Source: Anthoceros angustus
Taxonomy: Eukaryota > Streptophyta > Anthocerotopsida > Anthocerotales > Anthocerotaceae
DNA: 64,000 nt
Assembly (NCBI GenBank): GCA_010909165.1
Contig: MU008165.1
Coordinates: 1,860,001-1,924,000 of the forward strand
Direction of reading: 5' to 3'
The notes under the pieces were generated by a model that ran no database searches, had not been told where the DNA came from, and saw only the letters and a program-made list of their open reading frames with translations. Made by a program: the position numbers and the translations under genes. Positions within the stretch are counted from its first letter, which is position 1; each line of letters begins with the position of its first letter. Positions 10,271 to 22,095 of this stretch are shown here, piece after piece.

Positions 10271-12970
10271 ATGAATGTTCACGGCGGCATGATGCTGGCC
10301 AAGGGTAGGCCCCGGGGTGGGCCATCTGGGAATGTGAAGCCTGGATTGCCTCCCCAGGTGGTTCTCGTGGAACTGAAGAACAGGATTCTGGCAGCCTTGA
10401 ACAAGCTCTCTGATCGGGATACCCAGCAGATTGCCCTGGAAGATTTGGAGAGTATTGCGCAGAGCTTGACTCCGGAAGGGATTGCCATGTTTCTGGCGTG
10501 TTTGTATGATACCGATCTGCAGCAGAAAGCTGTGGTGCGGAGAGAATGTGTGAAGATGTTTGGCACTCTTGCATCAATGCATGGAGATGGTCTTGCCCCC
10601 CATCTTCCCAGGATTATCAGCAACATTGTCCGCCGGCTCAAGGATCCTGACTCCGCCATTCGTGAAGTCTGCGTGGATGTCATTGGTGTTCTAGCTGTTC
10701 AGGTGTCATATCCGGTTGCGGGTTCTGCCTCATCTGGAGGCGGGGGCGACAGTGCAGGGCCTCCAGCGACCTCAATCGGGGTTTTTGTGAAGCCGCTGCT
10801 GGAGGCCTTGACAGAGCAGAACAAGGGCGTGCAGGTTGGAGCATCGCTGTGCCTGGCTCGAGTTTTGGACAGGATCGAGAACATACCGACGGCAACTGTG
10901 CAGCGGCTTCTGCCTCGGATTCTGAAGTTCATGAGCATGCCAGGGTTTCTGGCTAAAGCTGGCCTTCTGTCTGTGATAGGGAGCGTGTCTCAAGCAATCG
11001 CAACAGCAGATGCAGCAGCCCCAGCATTGCTCACCGCGCTGGTTCCTTGTACTCAAGAATGCCTGGATAGCACTGACTGGGCAACCAGAAAGGCTGCAGC
11101 TGAGACCCTTGTTCGCATGGCCATGAGCCTTGGGCCTGCTCTCAGTCCCTTCAAGGCATCTGTGATGCCCGCATTGGAAGCTTGCCGTTTTGACAAGGTT
11201 AAACCGGTACGTGACAGTGTGAACGATGCTATGGCACTGTGGAAGAATGTGCCGGGCGGTGAGGAGGAGTCCTCTTCTGCTGGCAAAAATGGAGGAGGGA
11301 GGTCATCGAAGTCTGGTGGTGATACTTCTGTGGCATCCAGCCTCACATCTGTTCCTCGGTATTCCGATTATGACTCAGGAGGTAGCGTTCGGACGAGCAG
11401 GGTATTGTTTCCTCCTCCTCCGGAAGGTACACCCCCTTCAAGCTTTTCCAATGCGTCACCAGAAAACCCATCTTCTGCTAGGAAGCGAAGTCCCCAAATC
11501 AGTGACAGGAAAACGAATCCGGAGTTCTTCAAGAAGCTGGGAGAGAAGAACACTGAGAATTTTGACCATTTTCCCATTGAGGTGTGTGGTCCGCCTCGAG
11601 CGGTTTCTTCTCGGGAGGAGGTGGGCGATGAAATGGCGGGTACGTCTAGACAAGGGCAGAGTCAAATCGCGTCGGTCCCACAGACATATTCGTCGGTTGA
11701 ACTCAGGTCTGGCACTGAGTCTGGGGACTTGATGGATTTTCAGACAGGACGCGATGCAGTGGGAGATTTGAATAGTACTGTGGCAGGCGTCTTGGAAGCA
11801 GAACCCAGAGATCTGCCTCTGAAAACTGTGGAGCCTTACTCTTTAGATAAGAAACTCAGTATCGGGACCAACCTGACCAATGGTGGGCACAGCTGGGACG
11901 GGAATTCAGCATCGCCCAACCCTTACAGTCCAGCCACTAGTGACTTCGATGCAAGGGTTGCCAATGATCCCAGCATGTGGACGGCAATCCGGAGGCACCT
12001 TCAACAGATCGAGCGCCAGCAGGCACAGCTAATGGACATGTTTCAAGACCTTGTCACTACCAATCAGGAGGCAATGGCTGGGCTGGAAGAGATGGTGCAC
12101 GGTTTAAGAAGAGATGTGGAAAAGATCGGGCACGACATTGCTGCATCTGCTGGTAGGATAAGTTCGGACAGGGTCACACAGTTTGGCAACAACTACCCGG
12201 GGGACAGTTTCAATGGCTCTGGCCTGAATAGCCCTCCTGAGTATCCCATCGGAATTGAGGAAGCATCACTTCCATCGAGTTTGCCTGGACTCCCAAGGAA
12301 TGACAGATACCCTTCATGGCTGAAAGACAAGGGCTCTTTGATTTCGGATGAGCACGGTTCAAGAAGAGATGTGGAAAGGATGGGGCACGACATTGCTGCA
12401 TCTTCTGGTAGGATCAGTTCGGACAGGGTCACACAGTTTGGCAACAACTACCCGGGGGACAGTTTCAATGGCACTGGCCTGAAAATCCCTCCTGAGTATC
12501 CCATCGGAATTGAGGAAGCATCACCTCCATCAAGTTTGCCTGGACTCCCAAGGAATGACCTATACCCTGACTTTCCTCCATGGCTGAATGACAAGGGCTC
12601 TCCAAGGCCGGATCCGTTCCCGTTTAGGTCATCCGTTCTCGATCATACGGTGGCTACGAACCAGGCTTTTCCCACTTCTCCGCAAAAATCATCGGATTAC
12701 TTTCCAGACTTCCAGGATGAAGGCATCAGGAAGAGCGTGGGCAGAGGTTGGGACAAGAGGGAAATGAAAACTCCGACACGATCAGAGGGGCCTTCAACAA
12801 GGAGTGTCTGGCAGAGTGCCAATGACCAGGCAAGGGCCACGCTTGCAGCCATCAGGGGGGCTGGTTTCCAGGGAGGGGATCCAGATGGCATTGAAAGTGA
12901 TCTATCTAAGCTAGAGCTGGATGGTCTACCCCTACCCAACCGTGCAGGTGATTACATGACCGTTGAATAG
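10271..12970 (+). CDS. TORTIFOLIA1/SPIRAL2-like microtubule-associated protein
   Basis: Single-exon frame of 899 residues. Members of this plant family bind cortical microtubules, track or cap their minus ends and restrain severing, which keeps cell growth straight. Residues about 30-330 form the HEAT/TOG-like array typical of the family, with recognisable blocks VELKNRILAALNKLSDRDT, QNKGVQVGASLCLARV, DWATRKAAAETL and CRFDKVKPVRDS. A Ser/Pro-rich linker follows. At about 570-625 is the conserved helical block with RRHLQQIERQQAQLMDMFQD, seen in SPIRAL2 C-termini. Residues 610-694 are duplicated in frame as 695-779. The start at 10271 was chosen because the frame upstream opens only on TTG just after a stop. 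The subfamily member cannot be assigned. Stop at 12968-12970. Confidence 0.93.
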   Translation: MNVHGGMMLAKGRPRGGPSGNVKPGLPPQVVLVELKNRILAALNKLSDRDTQQIALEDLESIAQSLTPEGIAMFLACLYDTDLQQKAVVRRECVKMFGTLASMHGDGLAPHLPRIISNIVRRLKDPDSAIREVCVDVIGVLAVQVSYPVAGSASSGGGGDSAGPPATSIGVFVKPLLEALTEQNKGVQVGASLCLARVLDRIENIPTATVQRLLPRILKFMSMPGFLAKAGLLSVIGSVSQAIATADAAAPALLTALVPCTQECLDSTDWATRKAAAETLVRMAMSLGPALSPFKASVMPALEACRFDKVKPVRDSVNDAMALWKNVPGGEEESSSAGKNGGGRSSKSGGDTSVASSLTSVPRYSDYDSGGSVRTSRVLFPPPPEGTPPSSFSNASPENPSSARKRSPQISDRKTNPEFFKKLGEKNTENFDHFPIEVCGPPRAVSSREEVGDEMAGTSRQGQSQIASVPQTYSSVELRSGTESGDLMDFQTGRDAVGDLNSTVAGVLEAEPRDLPLKTVEPYSLDKKLSIGTNLTNGGHSWDGNSASPNPYSPATSDFDARVANDPSMWTAIRRHLQQIERQQAQLMDMFQDLVTTNQEAMAGLEEMVHGLRRDVEKIGHDIAASAGRISSDRVTQFGNNYPGDSFNGSGLNSPPEYPIGIEEASLPSSLPGLPRNDRYPSWLKDKGSLISDEHGSRRDVERMGHDIAASSGRISSDRVTQFGNNYPGDSFNGTGLKIPPEYPIGIEEASPPSSLPGLPRNDLYPDFPPWLNDKGSPRPDPFPFRSSVLDHTVATNQAFPTSPQKSSDYFPDFQDEGIRKSVGRGWDKREMKTPTRSEGPSTRSVWQSANDQARATLAAIRGAGFQGGDPDGIESDLSKLELDGLPLPNRAGDYMTVE
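12098..12607 (+). repeat. In-frame 255-bp tandem duplication inside the TORTIFOLIA1-like CDS
   Basis: The block starting cacggtttaagaagag at 12098 is repeated at 12353 as cacggttcaagaagag, a period of 255 bp or exactly 85 codons. Both copies encode RRDVE, GHDIAAS, GRISSDRVTQFGNNYPGDSF and PPEYPIGIEEAS. Copies differ by scattered substitutions and a short insertion near the end of copy 2, so the reading frame has been kept since duplication. Confidence 0.9.
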
Positions 12971-13083
12971 CACCCCAAGACTCCTACAATGACTTCTGGA
13001 TTGGCAATCGCACAAGGCTAATATTGTCTCTATGCTCTAGGTGTCCGATAATCCACTAGGCTGCTTCTATCCTCTTGTCATGC

Positions 13084-13145
13084 GACAATACTGCTGCCTC
13101 CCTACTGGCAAGAAGACAATACTGCTGCCTCCCTACTGGCAAGAA
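13084..13145 (+). repeat. 31-bp direct repeat in the presumed 3' UTR
   Basis: The unit beginning gacaatactgctgcc occurs at 13084 and 13115 without mismatch. It lies between the TORTIFOLIA1-like stop codon and the end of the convergent SAC3 gene. No function is evident. Confidence 0.8.
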
Positions 13146-13514
13146 GTCCGTCCTGCCGTCAGGCCTGTGCTATAGTTGAGGTGAGTATACCAAGACCTTG
13201 CAACAGAGTTGTGTGTGCTTCCACCAATGTGAGGAAGTGTGCTCATCCTTTCCTCCATGGCCATAATCTATAGGTCCAAGGAAGATGACGCCTCCCGAGA
13301 GAAATATGATACCAGTGACAGACCCAACAGCGAAGAACGTTCACGTTGCTGAACTCGCCATAGTTGACGATTGTCCCACTCAGAATTCGAAGTACGAACC
13401 TTTACGCGAAGGAATATATTATGACTGGAGGTCAGAAATAGCTCCAGACTTCTTTCTTCATTCTGCTTTCACAGCTATTCTAAAATACAGTAAAGAACAA
13501 TAAGATACAGTATC

Positions 13515-16500
13515 TCAGCCTTCCGCACTGCTGAGGATGGCTGCCAAGTAACAAGATGGCCGCTTGGCTTCCACATGACGACAATGGTACCAAGGAGCTG
13601 CTTTCGCTTGCACTGAAAATTGTGCCTGCTTCACTAGCAGACATTGTAGACCTGTTGAGTTTTCCGTACCCACAGAAAGCCCGTAGAAAGTGCATAAAGT
13701 TTTGACATCGTCTTCCTGTTGGAGAAGCAAAGAGTCCCCTAGTTTCATCAGTAAAGCAAATTCAAAGGTGAGGTAACGGCTGTTGAAGATTGGAACCGAT
13801 AATCACACGCACCTCCATAAGCAGAAGCTTGGCAAGATCTGACAGAGGATAAGGGTGAAGCTTGTAACTACTCTGGTTCAGAACTTGAAGTGCATGTGCA
13901 CGAACCTGTGTGGCCACAAGAGTGAAATTTAGCTTCATTCCCCAGTCACTACCTCAAACATCGCATTCAAGAGGGAACGGATGGCGTCAAAGGCATGACT
14001 CGATTCTCATACTTGGTTGAAGACGAGTTCCAACAAACAAGCTTGAAGATAGGTTGCTTCCTGCACCAGCTGAAAGAACACCCTGAAGTTCCCCATACGA
14101 TAGCTCCTGGAAATCCCAGAAGACATATCAGTGATCTATTCTGCCCAACCTTCAATTCCAAGTGTGAAGCAAGTCTTTGAAACATCAAACATAACTGGAG
14201 GTGAAGATTACTTGAGGACGCTTCTGGCGAACACCATTTCAGGCCTGTTGAGCAGCGATGGATGAACAGTAGGAAGCCATAGTGTCAGTGACTCCGCCTA
14301 CATACAGAAGATGATATCAAGTTCATAGCCGATGATGGCGAGACCGCTTCATACACGGGGTGAAGGAGTGCTTACCTGTCCCTTCCCAACGCTTCCCAAG
14401 TTGGAAAGCAAAAAGTAGGCCTGAAACTCAGCTTCGGATTCCAGTTGCTGGTCACAGGATGCGTACATGCTCAGCAGACTGAGCAAAGCCTTTCCAAGCT
14501 GTTGCAGGTTGAGGTCTGAGTTGAAATACTTGTCTGACAGACTTTGTTCATGCAACTCCCGTTCTGAGATGATGTGGAACCTCACCTGTTGTTGCAAATG
14601 TGCGGAACTTTAAGGGAACGCCCATGAGAACATCAACCCAATCTCTGGACCAGCATGCTGGTCAGGGATTGTTGCACGGTACCTGACTGTTCCCAAGCCC
14701 AGCCAAATGGCAGAGTGAGTCACTTACAATTTCTTCACAAATGCTGATAGCTTGTTTGTTTGCAATCTGCTGCATGCTCAAATCTTGCCGAACTCCACGG
14801 CACCTGTCGAAGAGAAAGTCGTGCACCAGTTTAAAAGCAAAGTCCTTCCTGTCCAAAAGAGACCAGAGGTAATCGACTGTCAAGCGCAGGACTGGCAGGG
14901 GCCGCACATCAGATGGCTTCAAGTCCGCACTGGAAAGAGTTCTGCAGAACTGCACAAAAGTTGAGGTTGTAGATCAGTCATGTCATGCGTGTAAACACCT
15001 AAAAACTGTTGACCGAGCCTGCACAGGCCTTCACTGCAAGTATTACCTTTTTCACCGCCAAGTCTCGTGACGTCCTTCCTAATTGTCCACTCACTCGCTC
15101 AAAAACTGCCAAGTCTTTCAACCTTTCCCGCTTGTCCCTTTCTCTGGCTGCAAGCACACACACATTCATTCAAATACTCTTTCTCCCACATCAAACATCA
15201 CAGACAAGGCACCAGCACAATATGCAAACTCAACAACTTACCAGGACACATGTCTGGACAAGATCCCACGATACTGGGAAGAACTTCCCCGTCAGCACTC
15301 ACCAAGTCCCCCGACCTGTACCTTCCGGGTCTACCTACACCATCCCTTATTCTGAGTTGCGCCAGTCTCTCCACATCACTCCCAACTGGGACTTCCCTCA
15401 CCACATCCCCAGCTCCTCCTTCTACGAAACGTTTGTTCATGTCACCTTTCACTGGCCTACGCTTGCCTTCCGAGCTAGGGCTTACAGCCTGGCCAGACAT
15501 CATCTCAGACTTGCCTGCTGACTGTTCCCAGCCAACATCCTGCCTCACCGTTTCTCTCAACTGGGCAGCCACAGGCAATCTAGCAGCCACCACTTTCTGC
15601 GGTGAAAGATGCGAAGAATCTCCACTTCTTCTTCCCAGCCCATCGTTCCCATAGCTCTCAGTACTTCCTTGACCATGACCTTGTCCTCTAATACCTGCAG
15701 TGCCGAGATCTACAGCATGGCTGTACCTTCTCTGGTTCTCCTTCTTAGACGGAGCCTCCCCTGCAGTGCCGAGATCTACAGCAGGGCTGTACCTTCTCTG
15801 GTTCTCCTTCTTAGACGGAGCCTCCCTCACAGGACCCCTAGCTCTCAAAACTGCCCCCTGCTTCCAACTCCCCCTATCCTCCCCACCACCCTGTGATCCT
15901 GACCCCGACCCCATCAATCCCGACCCACGAGGCCCCCTTCTGGCCTGACCCACAGAGCTCCCAGCACCATTGCTCCCCACGCACTCTGGATCATCACTGT
16001 ACATACCCCTTCCCCCCCTTCTGTTGCTCCAATGGCCCCTGTTAACGTTCCTCAACACTTCGAAATGCTCAGCCCTCTTGGCCTCATGCTCCCTCGCCCA
16101 GCTGCCATCCGAATCCCTGACACGCACGTTCCCAGGACCTTCCCAGGCCTCCACACGGCGGCCCTCCCCATCCCTCCTGCTCACCTCCTTCCCTCGATTC
16201 CGCACTGCCACTGCTGCTGTCGCTCTTTCTCCATAGTACCCGTCCTCTCTCCTACCCGCATTAGACCCAGAAAAACCCATCCCCCGGCCACTCCAATTCC
16301 CGCCTCCCAGCCCACCTCTCACGTTCTGCCTTGTGGGTCGTTCACGCGATCCATCCCCCCGTCTCTGAGGATCTTCACGACCCGAGAGTCCCAGCGACGG
16401 ACTCCTGCTCTCCCGGCCCCGCCCACCTTGCTCTTGGTACGCCTCGATCCTCTCCGGCTGCGGGAAGGGATCTGACCACAGGGGCAGGCCCCTGCTCAAC

Positions 16501-16733
16501 CCGAACCTCTCCGCAGAGTTTCCCCTTGGGCGGGACACAGGCCTCTCCCCAGGGCCTGTATCCCCCACGCCTTGTCCTCGGCCAGAGCCTCGCCTGTTGT
16601 TCCGTCCTTCCCTCTTCACTTCCTCGCTGAGCCAGCCATAAGTGCCCACAGCTTTCCTGCGGGCCAGTTCTCGCTCATCGACAGCAGCTCCTGTAGTCCA
16701 CTCCTTCCTGGTGGCTCTTCCTCTTTCAGCCAT
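13515..16733 (-). CDS. SAC3/GANP-family mRNA-export protein
   Basis: Eight exons join in phase to 832 residues: 16733-15242, 15147-15047, 14949-14728, 14585-14376, 14297-14212, 14106-14013, 13905-13813 and 13715-13515. SAC3 proteins scaffold the TREX-2 complex at the nuclear pore. The signature SCPDMCP ends exon 1, followed by [17 protein letters not shown], then [85 protein letters not shown] and a C-terminal [10 protein letters not shown] / LLVKQAQFS block, all in family order. Exon 1 gives a 497-residue Arg/Gly/Ser/Glu-rich, probably disordered N-terminus with a 22-residue tandem repeat (DNA 15690-15830). I chose the ATG at 16733 ([10 protein letters not shown]); the frame stays open upstream to 16949, so a longer N-terminus is possible. 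Introns are 78-142 nt. Plant paralogue (A, B or C) not assigned. Confidence 0.92.
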
Positions 16734-18449
16734 AGCATGTCGGATACCTTTGAAATTCCAACTTGAGGTCAACTCGAGCTGCGTATCAGAATCGAAGCAC
16801 ACAACCAAAACTCGGAACCTCCCCAAATCTTCCAACGACACAGGACAGCACAGGGCCAGTTGCAACAAGACATGCCCACATTCGGATTCGCAGGATTCGC
16901 AAGTGGGCCAAGAAAACTCCTTTCGGAGCCCATAAAATGCCTGGAACAAAGGAGACGTGAATTTTCCAGACTACAATCAGCCCAGACGAGTTTGATTCCG
17001 ACAGTTGTCCACAACACTGCTCTAGCCTGTAGGCGTATATACAAGAACCTATGCTATGGTGGTGATTAAGTTTTAGCAATCAATTGTAGGTAGTGAAGGT
17101 AGTGAGGGCGTGCCTAAGCTACTTGCACCAAGGGCATCAACTCCCTCAAGGCACCTCATCTAAGTTCCGATCTAAGGTCAGATGCGCAGATGCATGTGTG
17201 TCCATTTGAAATAAGCCATTTCATGCAAGGGAAGGGAAGGGAATAGACATTGAAGAGTTAGAAGAAAAAATACCACTTGAGTTGTATATTGGTATCGCGT
17301 CCAACCTGGTTTAAGGCCCTTTGGTTTAGGTTCACGAGGACACGGATTCAAATCCCATTACCATCATTAAGAATGTAAATAATATTAATAAAATATTTTA
17401 TATAAATTAATTTTTAAAACTTCCAAATTCGCAAGCTACGAAAGTCTAACCAAATTTCTATCGTGTTCAAGGACATAGGCATAGCAATCTAACCAAAACC
17501 AAATTTATATGGTGTTCAAGAGCATAGGCATAGCAAATGGAGTCATTTTACGATACTAGAAAAGCTCCGTGATGTTGAAGGACATGGATGTAGGAAGCTA
17601 AACTTGACTAAAAAAATTTCAAAAAATAAAAAGCATTCTCAAAAGCCACCCAAAAATTTCAATTGTAATTCTTTTGTTATTCTAAGGCTATTCTAATGTC
17701 ACACTAAGCCCCTAGAAAATATCCCTACTATGTTGCAATACCTTCTATTCAAGAGAATCTTTACCTTAATCCTTAAATATCACTTTAATTCATAACGTTT
17801 CTTAAGCCAGGTCCAAACTGGCCTTCAAAGTTAACTTTCGCATGCAAGCAAAAGAGGGCCAAAATTGACATTCTGGAGTCACATAAATATGGACAAATTA
17901 AAGGCGGGGAAGGAGTGCTTTTACCTCCATGCTGCAATTGAAGGGAAGATGAAGTAACCAAAGCTCCCATCTAAGTTGCTCATGGTTTTAGATGGACTAA
18001 ATTTATATAAATAGTTTACTAGATTATATAAAAATACTTTCCAATCTATAGGAGAGGATGTCTTACGTGCGTGTACCATATAGACAGTCAGCCATACTCA
18101 ACCAACATAGATTTGTATGTACTTTAGACGGCAGTGGTACAAAACCCACGGAGGTTGTGGAAGCAGTTACTAGATCACCTCCTTTTTCATTTTCATCACT
18201 TTTACTTTCAAGCTTTCAGGAAATCATTTTTACTTTGAGACAATATCTAGTAGGTAGACAGTACCTGGCTCAAAATTTTTGCTTGTTCAACCAAGTCTGG
18301 AATCTCCTCGTACAGGAATATGGGATAATGTTTTCGGTGAAGAATTACTCACCCTGAACAGAGTGGGTCTCGACTACAGACCCGTGATTCACCACATCAA
18401 TATTTTTAAGAGGTGCAGTAGACCTGTTGAGTTTGTGACGACATCATTC
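16734..18449. other. Intergenic between the SAC3 start and the PUS10 end
   Basis: The 5' side of SAC3 (to about 17080) is moderately GC-rich; from 17090 to 18060 the DNA is AT-rich with no coding signal. At 17341-17358 the stretch ggattcaaatccc resembles a pol III B box, with no clear A box, so a worn tRNA-derived SINE is possible but weak. Nothing else is supported. Confidence 0.35.
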
Positions 18450-21400
18450 TCACCGCTGAAGCCCCGTTGACAGAAAGTCCATCTTGACATCCACAACATC
18501 CAGCTGTAAGATTTGCGCTTCGCAGCCCAACAACGATCCAACACTGCGGGAACATCAGGAGGATTCGTCAAGCGAACGTGGAGCAAGATTCTCAGATGAT
18601 GGCTCAGACAATGAAATACACCACAAGATACACCAGAAGGCATACTTCGGGACTGTCCGGCCAAGATCTCCATGGACGAACTCCTTAATGTACGTGCCAG
18701 CCTGCACACGCGCAGTAGATGACGTGAGCACACAAGACATGAACGTAGCCGACCTGGGCAGAAGCCTACTCCGAGAAAATCTTGCCAGAAACGATACTGT
18801 GATTTGAGGTAACAAGAGTGATGAAGGAGAACATAGCTGGTAGCATACCTGAGTGCAAAGGTACAGAAGAAAATACTGGCTCCTGCCTGGAATCTCTTCA
18901 CATCTCATCCTGCACAGGCAGGCGAGTTATTCAATTGTTGCCAAGTTATTGAACAGGAATACAAGACCTGCTCAATACCAATGAATCGCTCGCTGTCGAA
19001 TGAGTGGGCTGCGCCGATGCAGCACCCTAATAGGCGTTTTTTGCTCAATGATCTGCACGTCCACATGTGGAAGGTCAAGAGGATCAACAGGCCAGAATGA
19101 CAATGATCAACAGGCCATGATGGGAAAAGCATAAAAAGAAGGTTCGCACCAACTCTGTCAAACTGGAGAGTGTTTCAAAATCGGAGGGCAGGGCAGCTCT
19201 TGATAACCAAACAACTGCAGCATATTCCTTTTGTTTTTCTGCTTCTCCTTCCCTCATCAGGGCGCATGCCTCGACACCAACCACCTGTAGTCCACGCACT
19301 TGAACCTGCTCTGACAGGATTATGCCAAAAAGCAAAATGACAATGAGGGAAGCCCTTTAAGTACACCTCGACAGCATACCGAAGTTACAAACACAAAAGA
19401 ACGTCAACGCAGGATCTTCAGAGTACACACCAAGCTTTGGCTGCTATTCACTAGCCCCTCCAAGTGGGTCATCTCTGCTGGACTTGGGATCACCCTTGCG
19501 TTCATTATCTCAAGTAAAAATGGCCTCCCATTGCCAAGCATTCTCACCTGTAAAGAAGCTATTAGTTGAAAAGGCGTATGCTTCAGCTATAAAACGGCCT
19601 CTGGGTTGCGGTAGACGAAAAGGGCTCACATCCATGTCTTCACGACCAGCCGCATGGAACTTGTAGCCATCAGCTTTGAAATGTGGACAAACGACATTCC
19701 CCACAGTTTCCTGAAAAAATATTATTCACATATTAACTCCCAGATTCTTGAACATGACAGGATGCTAGAACAACTTCCCCCACATACTTGCACTGAACCA
19801 TCCCCCATTCTCTCTTCGTCGATCATCCAGCGACTCTGGGTTATGTTCCGTGAGAACTACAACCACAACAAACGGTACAGTTTTGGCAACAACTCAAAAA
19901 CATGGAAATATTTCCTATCGCATTGAGCAAGATCTTCAATTGTTACGATCACAACTAGCTTGAATCAAGAAGATTCCATGGAGAAAGCTTGCTTCATACC
20001 TTACAATACCGCCCACCAACATACGTGGAATCTCTCCAGCACATGATGGTCAACTCACATGACTGAGTAGGCTGCGAGTCAACCACCCCATAAGCAATCA
20101 GACCTGAACAAAGGTAGTGCCCTGTTCGAACCGTAAGATGCTGTCCATAAAAAAGCAGATCAATCAAGAGAAAGAGGCAGATATATGTGGGACCTGGAGA
20201 GGAGGGCTTGGGAAGTGTCGAGTGAACGTTTCATCAGGCATTGATGACAGAGACCGCTGAACGGAAGCAAGTGACTCTGAACTCTCTGCAGACCTTGCCG
20301 CTGCTACCGCTGCAAAACCTTCTGAAGGACGATCACTTGCTGGAGCGTACCCTACAAGTAGTGGCCACAGAACTCTACTAAGCAACCAGTGGTCTTACAA
20401 ACGCACAATATCAGTCCGTACGGAATAAAATGAGTATGAGGTTAGTGAAAACCTCTCCTCCTTCTTTTTGAGTCGTTCCCAACAAGAAATTCCAGGTCCA
20501 ATGACGGATCAGAATGCTTGTAGACTAACGCAATTCGGAAAGTAGATCCAGAATCAAATTTGACACCCTGCAAAGAGCCCAGACAGCTAGTCATCACGAC
20601 AGACACAACACAACACGCTTTGCTCCAACGGCATCCACCCATAGTCAGACAAATTGTGATTGCTCTAAAACGTGTGGTTCCCATCCCAACCCAGTTGCAC
20701 GTGCAAAGGGTGCCCATACCAGTAAACTTTCCACTCCTTCAATCAAAGACCATTTGATTGCTTCCTTCAGCGATACAATATGGTCGGAGGGATCCCAACC
20801 CTCAAACAGTCCCCTGGAATTGTAAGTCCTCTGCAAATAACACCTGCATAAAAAAAGCTCCTAAGGTGCTGTGCCTTGATGGCAGCGAGACTGAGGTGGC
20901 AATGAGCCTACCAGATTAAAACATGGTATCTGCAACCAGCTGAGAAAATCATCATTCCAAGAAATCAATCAGTCGAATACCAAAGTGCCCTCTCCCTTAC
21001 GAGGGCTACAGCTGGCACCGTGACCTCCAAGCAGAAGCTGTCAAACGTGTATTCTCCAGGCTTCGTTGCTTCCAAGATGGAGAACTTAGTGGTGTACTTG
21101 TCGGCAGCCTCTGGGACATCAGTCCACTCAACAGGATCCAGCATCTGCAAGATTCCCATACAAACACTGCACGGTTTGGCAATCCGTGGGCCATGAGCAC
21201 GGCCCTGCTCCTTCTCCGCATCTGCAGGTTTACTCCGACTAGCGGCCCTGATTTTGTCTCCATTCAACAAGTCCTTTTGAGCGAGCGCCAACAAGGCAGA
21301 AGAACTTGGTAACTCTAGGCTGTAGACTGTGTCCCGAACATTCAGGAACCGGAACACGCATCGTGAGCACACCTACATCACACACGGGCACCCATCAGTA

Positions 21401-21589
21401 TCATCCTGCAGGAAAAGCAAAGAGAATGAAGCTCAGAACAAGCCCTTCAGGGAACCAACAGTCCATGCACCCACATACCCCGAGGGAGAAGAGATCACAG
21501 AGTATCTCTTCTGAAAGAGTGGGTAACACTCTCAGAAGAACCGCGTTCACACCACCTTGCTCGTCCCCAAGGAGCCCGGAATCCCCCAT
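18450..21589 (-). CDS. PUS10: tRNA pseudouridine synthase PUS10
   Basis: Fourteen exons join in phase to 554 residues: 21589-21479, 21372-20981, 20828-20720, 20567-20453, 20351-20194, 20071-20000, 19856-19788, 19710-19630, 19547-19431, 19305-19150, 19052-18979, 18909-18849, 18701-18646 and 18543-18450. PUS10 makes pseudouridine in the T-arm of tRNA (position 55 and, in some lineages, 54). The N-terminus has two CxxC pairs (CSRC, CSVC) for zinc; a THUMP-like region follows (GVKFDSGSTFRIALVY). The catalytic block is YKFHAAGREDMD then VRMLGNGRPFLLEI, with the catalytic Asp expected in GRED (about residue 367); an intron splits it right after DMD. The C-terminus has AGTYIKEFVHGDLGRT and ILQLDVVDVKMDFL. 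Length fits the family (about 500-550). Introns are 69-152 nt. The start at 21589 is the first ATG in frame with the zinc region. Confidence 0.95.
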
Positions 21590-21820
21590 GCTCCTGAATT
21601 CTGCACAATCCTCAAACGTGGCCGCACCCTGAGCTTCTCTAGCTCGATATCAGTCTCATACCTAAAGGGATTCCTCTGCCCATCTGCAAAGACGACTCCT
21701 CAGCAACAAACAGATGCAACAGCAACAGCGATACACAATTGAACTGTTCAGTGACGAACGCTTTGGGATGAGTACTGATAAACAACAGCATGGCTTCAAA
21801 TTCTGAATTCCGCGCGAGGA

Positions 21821-21852
21821 GACCTAACCTCGAGTTCGAACCGAGTTAGGTC
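21821..21852. promoter_or_regulatory. 32-bp imperfect palindrome in a divergent promoter
   Basis: The sequence gacctaacctcg, agttcgaac, cgagttaggtc forms an inverted repeat around a central ttcgaa, with one unpaired base. It lies between the divergently read PUS10 (ATG at 21589, minus) and the small membrane-protein gene (ATG at 22096, plus), whose ATGs are about 500 bp apart. It could be a dimeric transcription-factor site serving both genes; this is inference. Confidence 0.4.
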
Positions 21853-22095
21853 ACGGAGAACATCTTCCCCACATGCTTGCTTTGTGTGAAGTTGTGACTG
21901 TGGAGCGATGCCAGTTACCAGCGTGGAGACAAAGAATTCTGGCAGCATATGGTCGGCTCACCAGGAGATCAAAGAACCGGGGTGGAGATGTTGTGGTGTC
22001 GGGATGTTGCAGATGCGCCGGGTGTGTGAGCTGCGAGTGTGGCGTGCAAGTCGCGGGATTGTGGCGGCAGCGTAGATCGGGCGGTGCAAAAGAGT

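Noticed and set aside
13940-14012. Apparent premature TGA in SAC3 after VFNQ
   Set aside because: It lies in an intron: gtatgag is a donor and the next exon, starting VRAHALQVL at 13905, continues in phase.
15198-16949. Start of SAC3 at the ATG at 16949
   Set aside because: Possible, but the extra 72 residues are Cys- and hydrophobic-rich and unlike the rest of the N-terminus; the ATG at 16733 has better context and begins the Arg/Gly-rich region.
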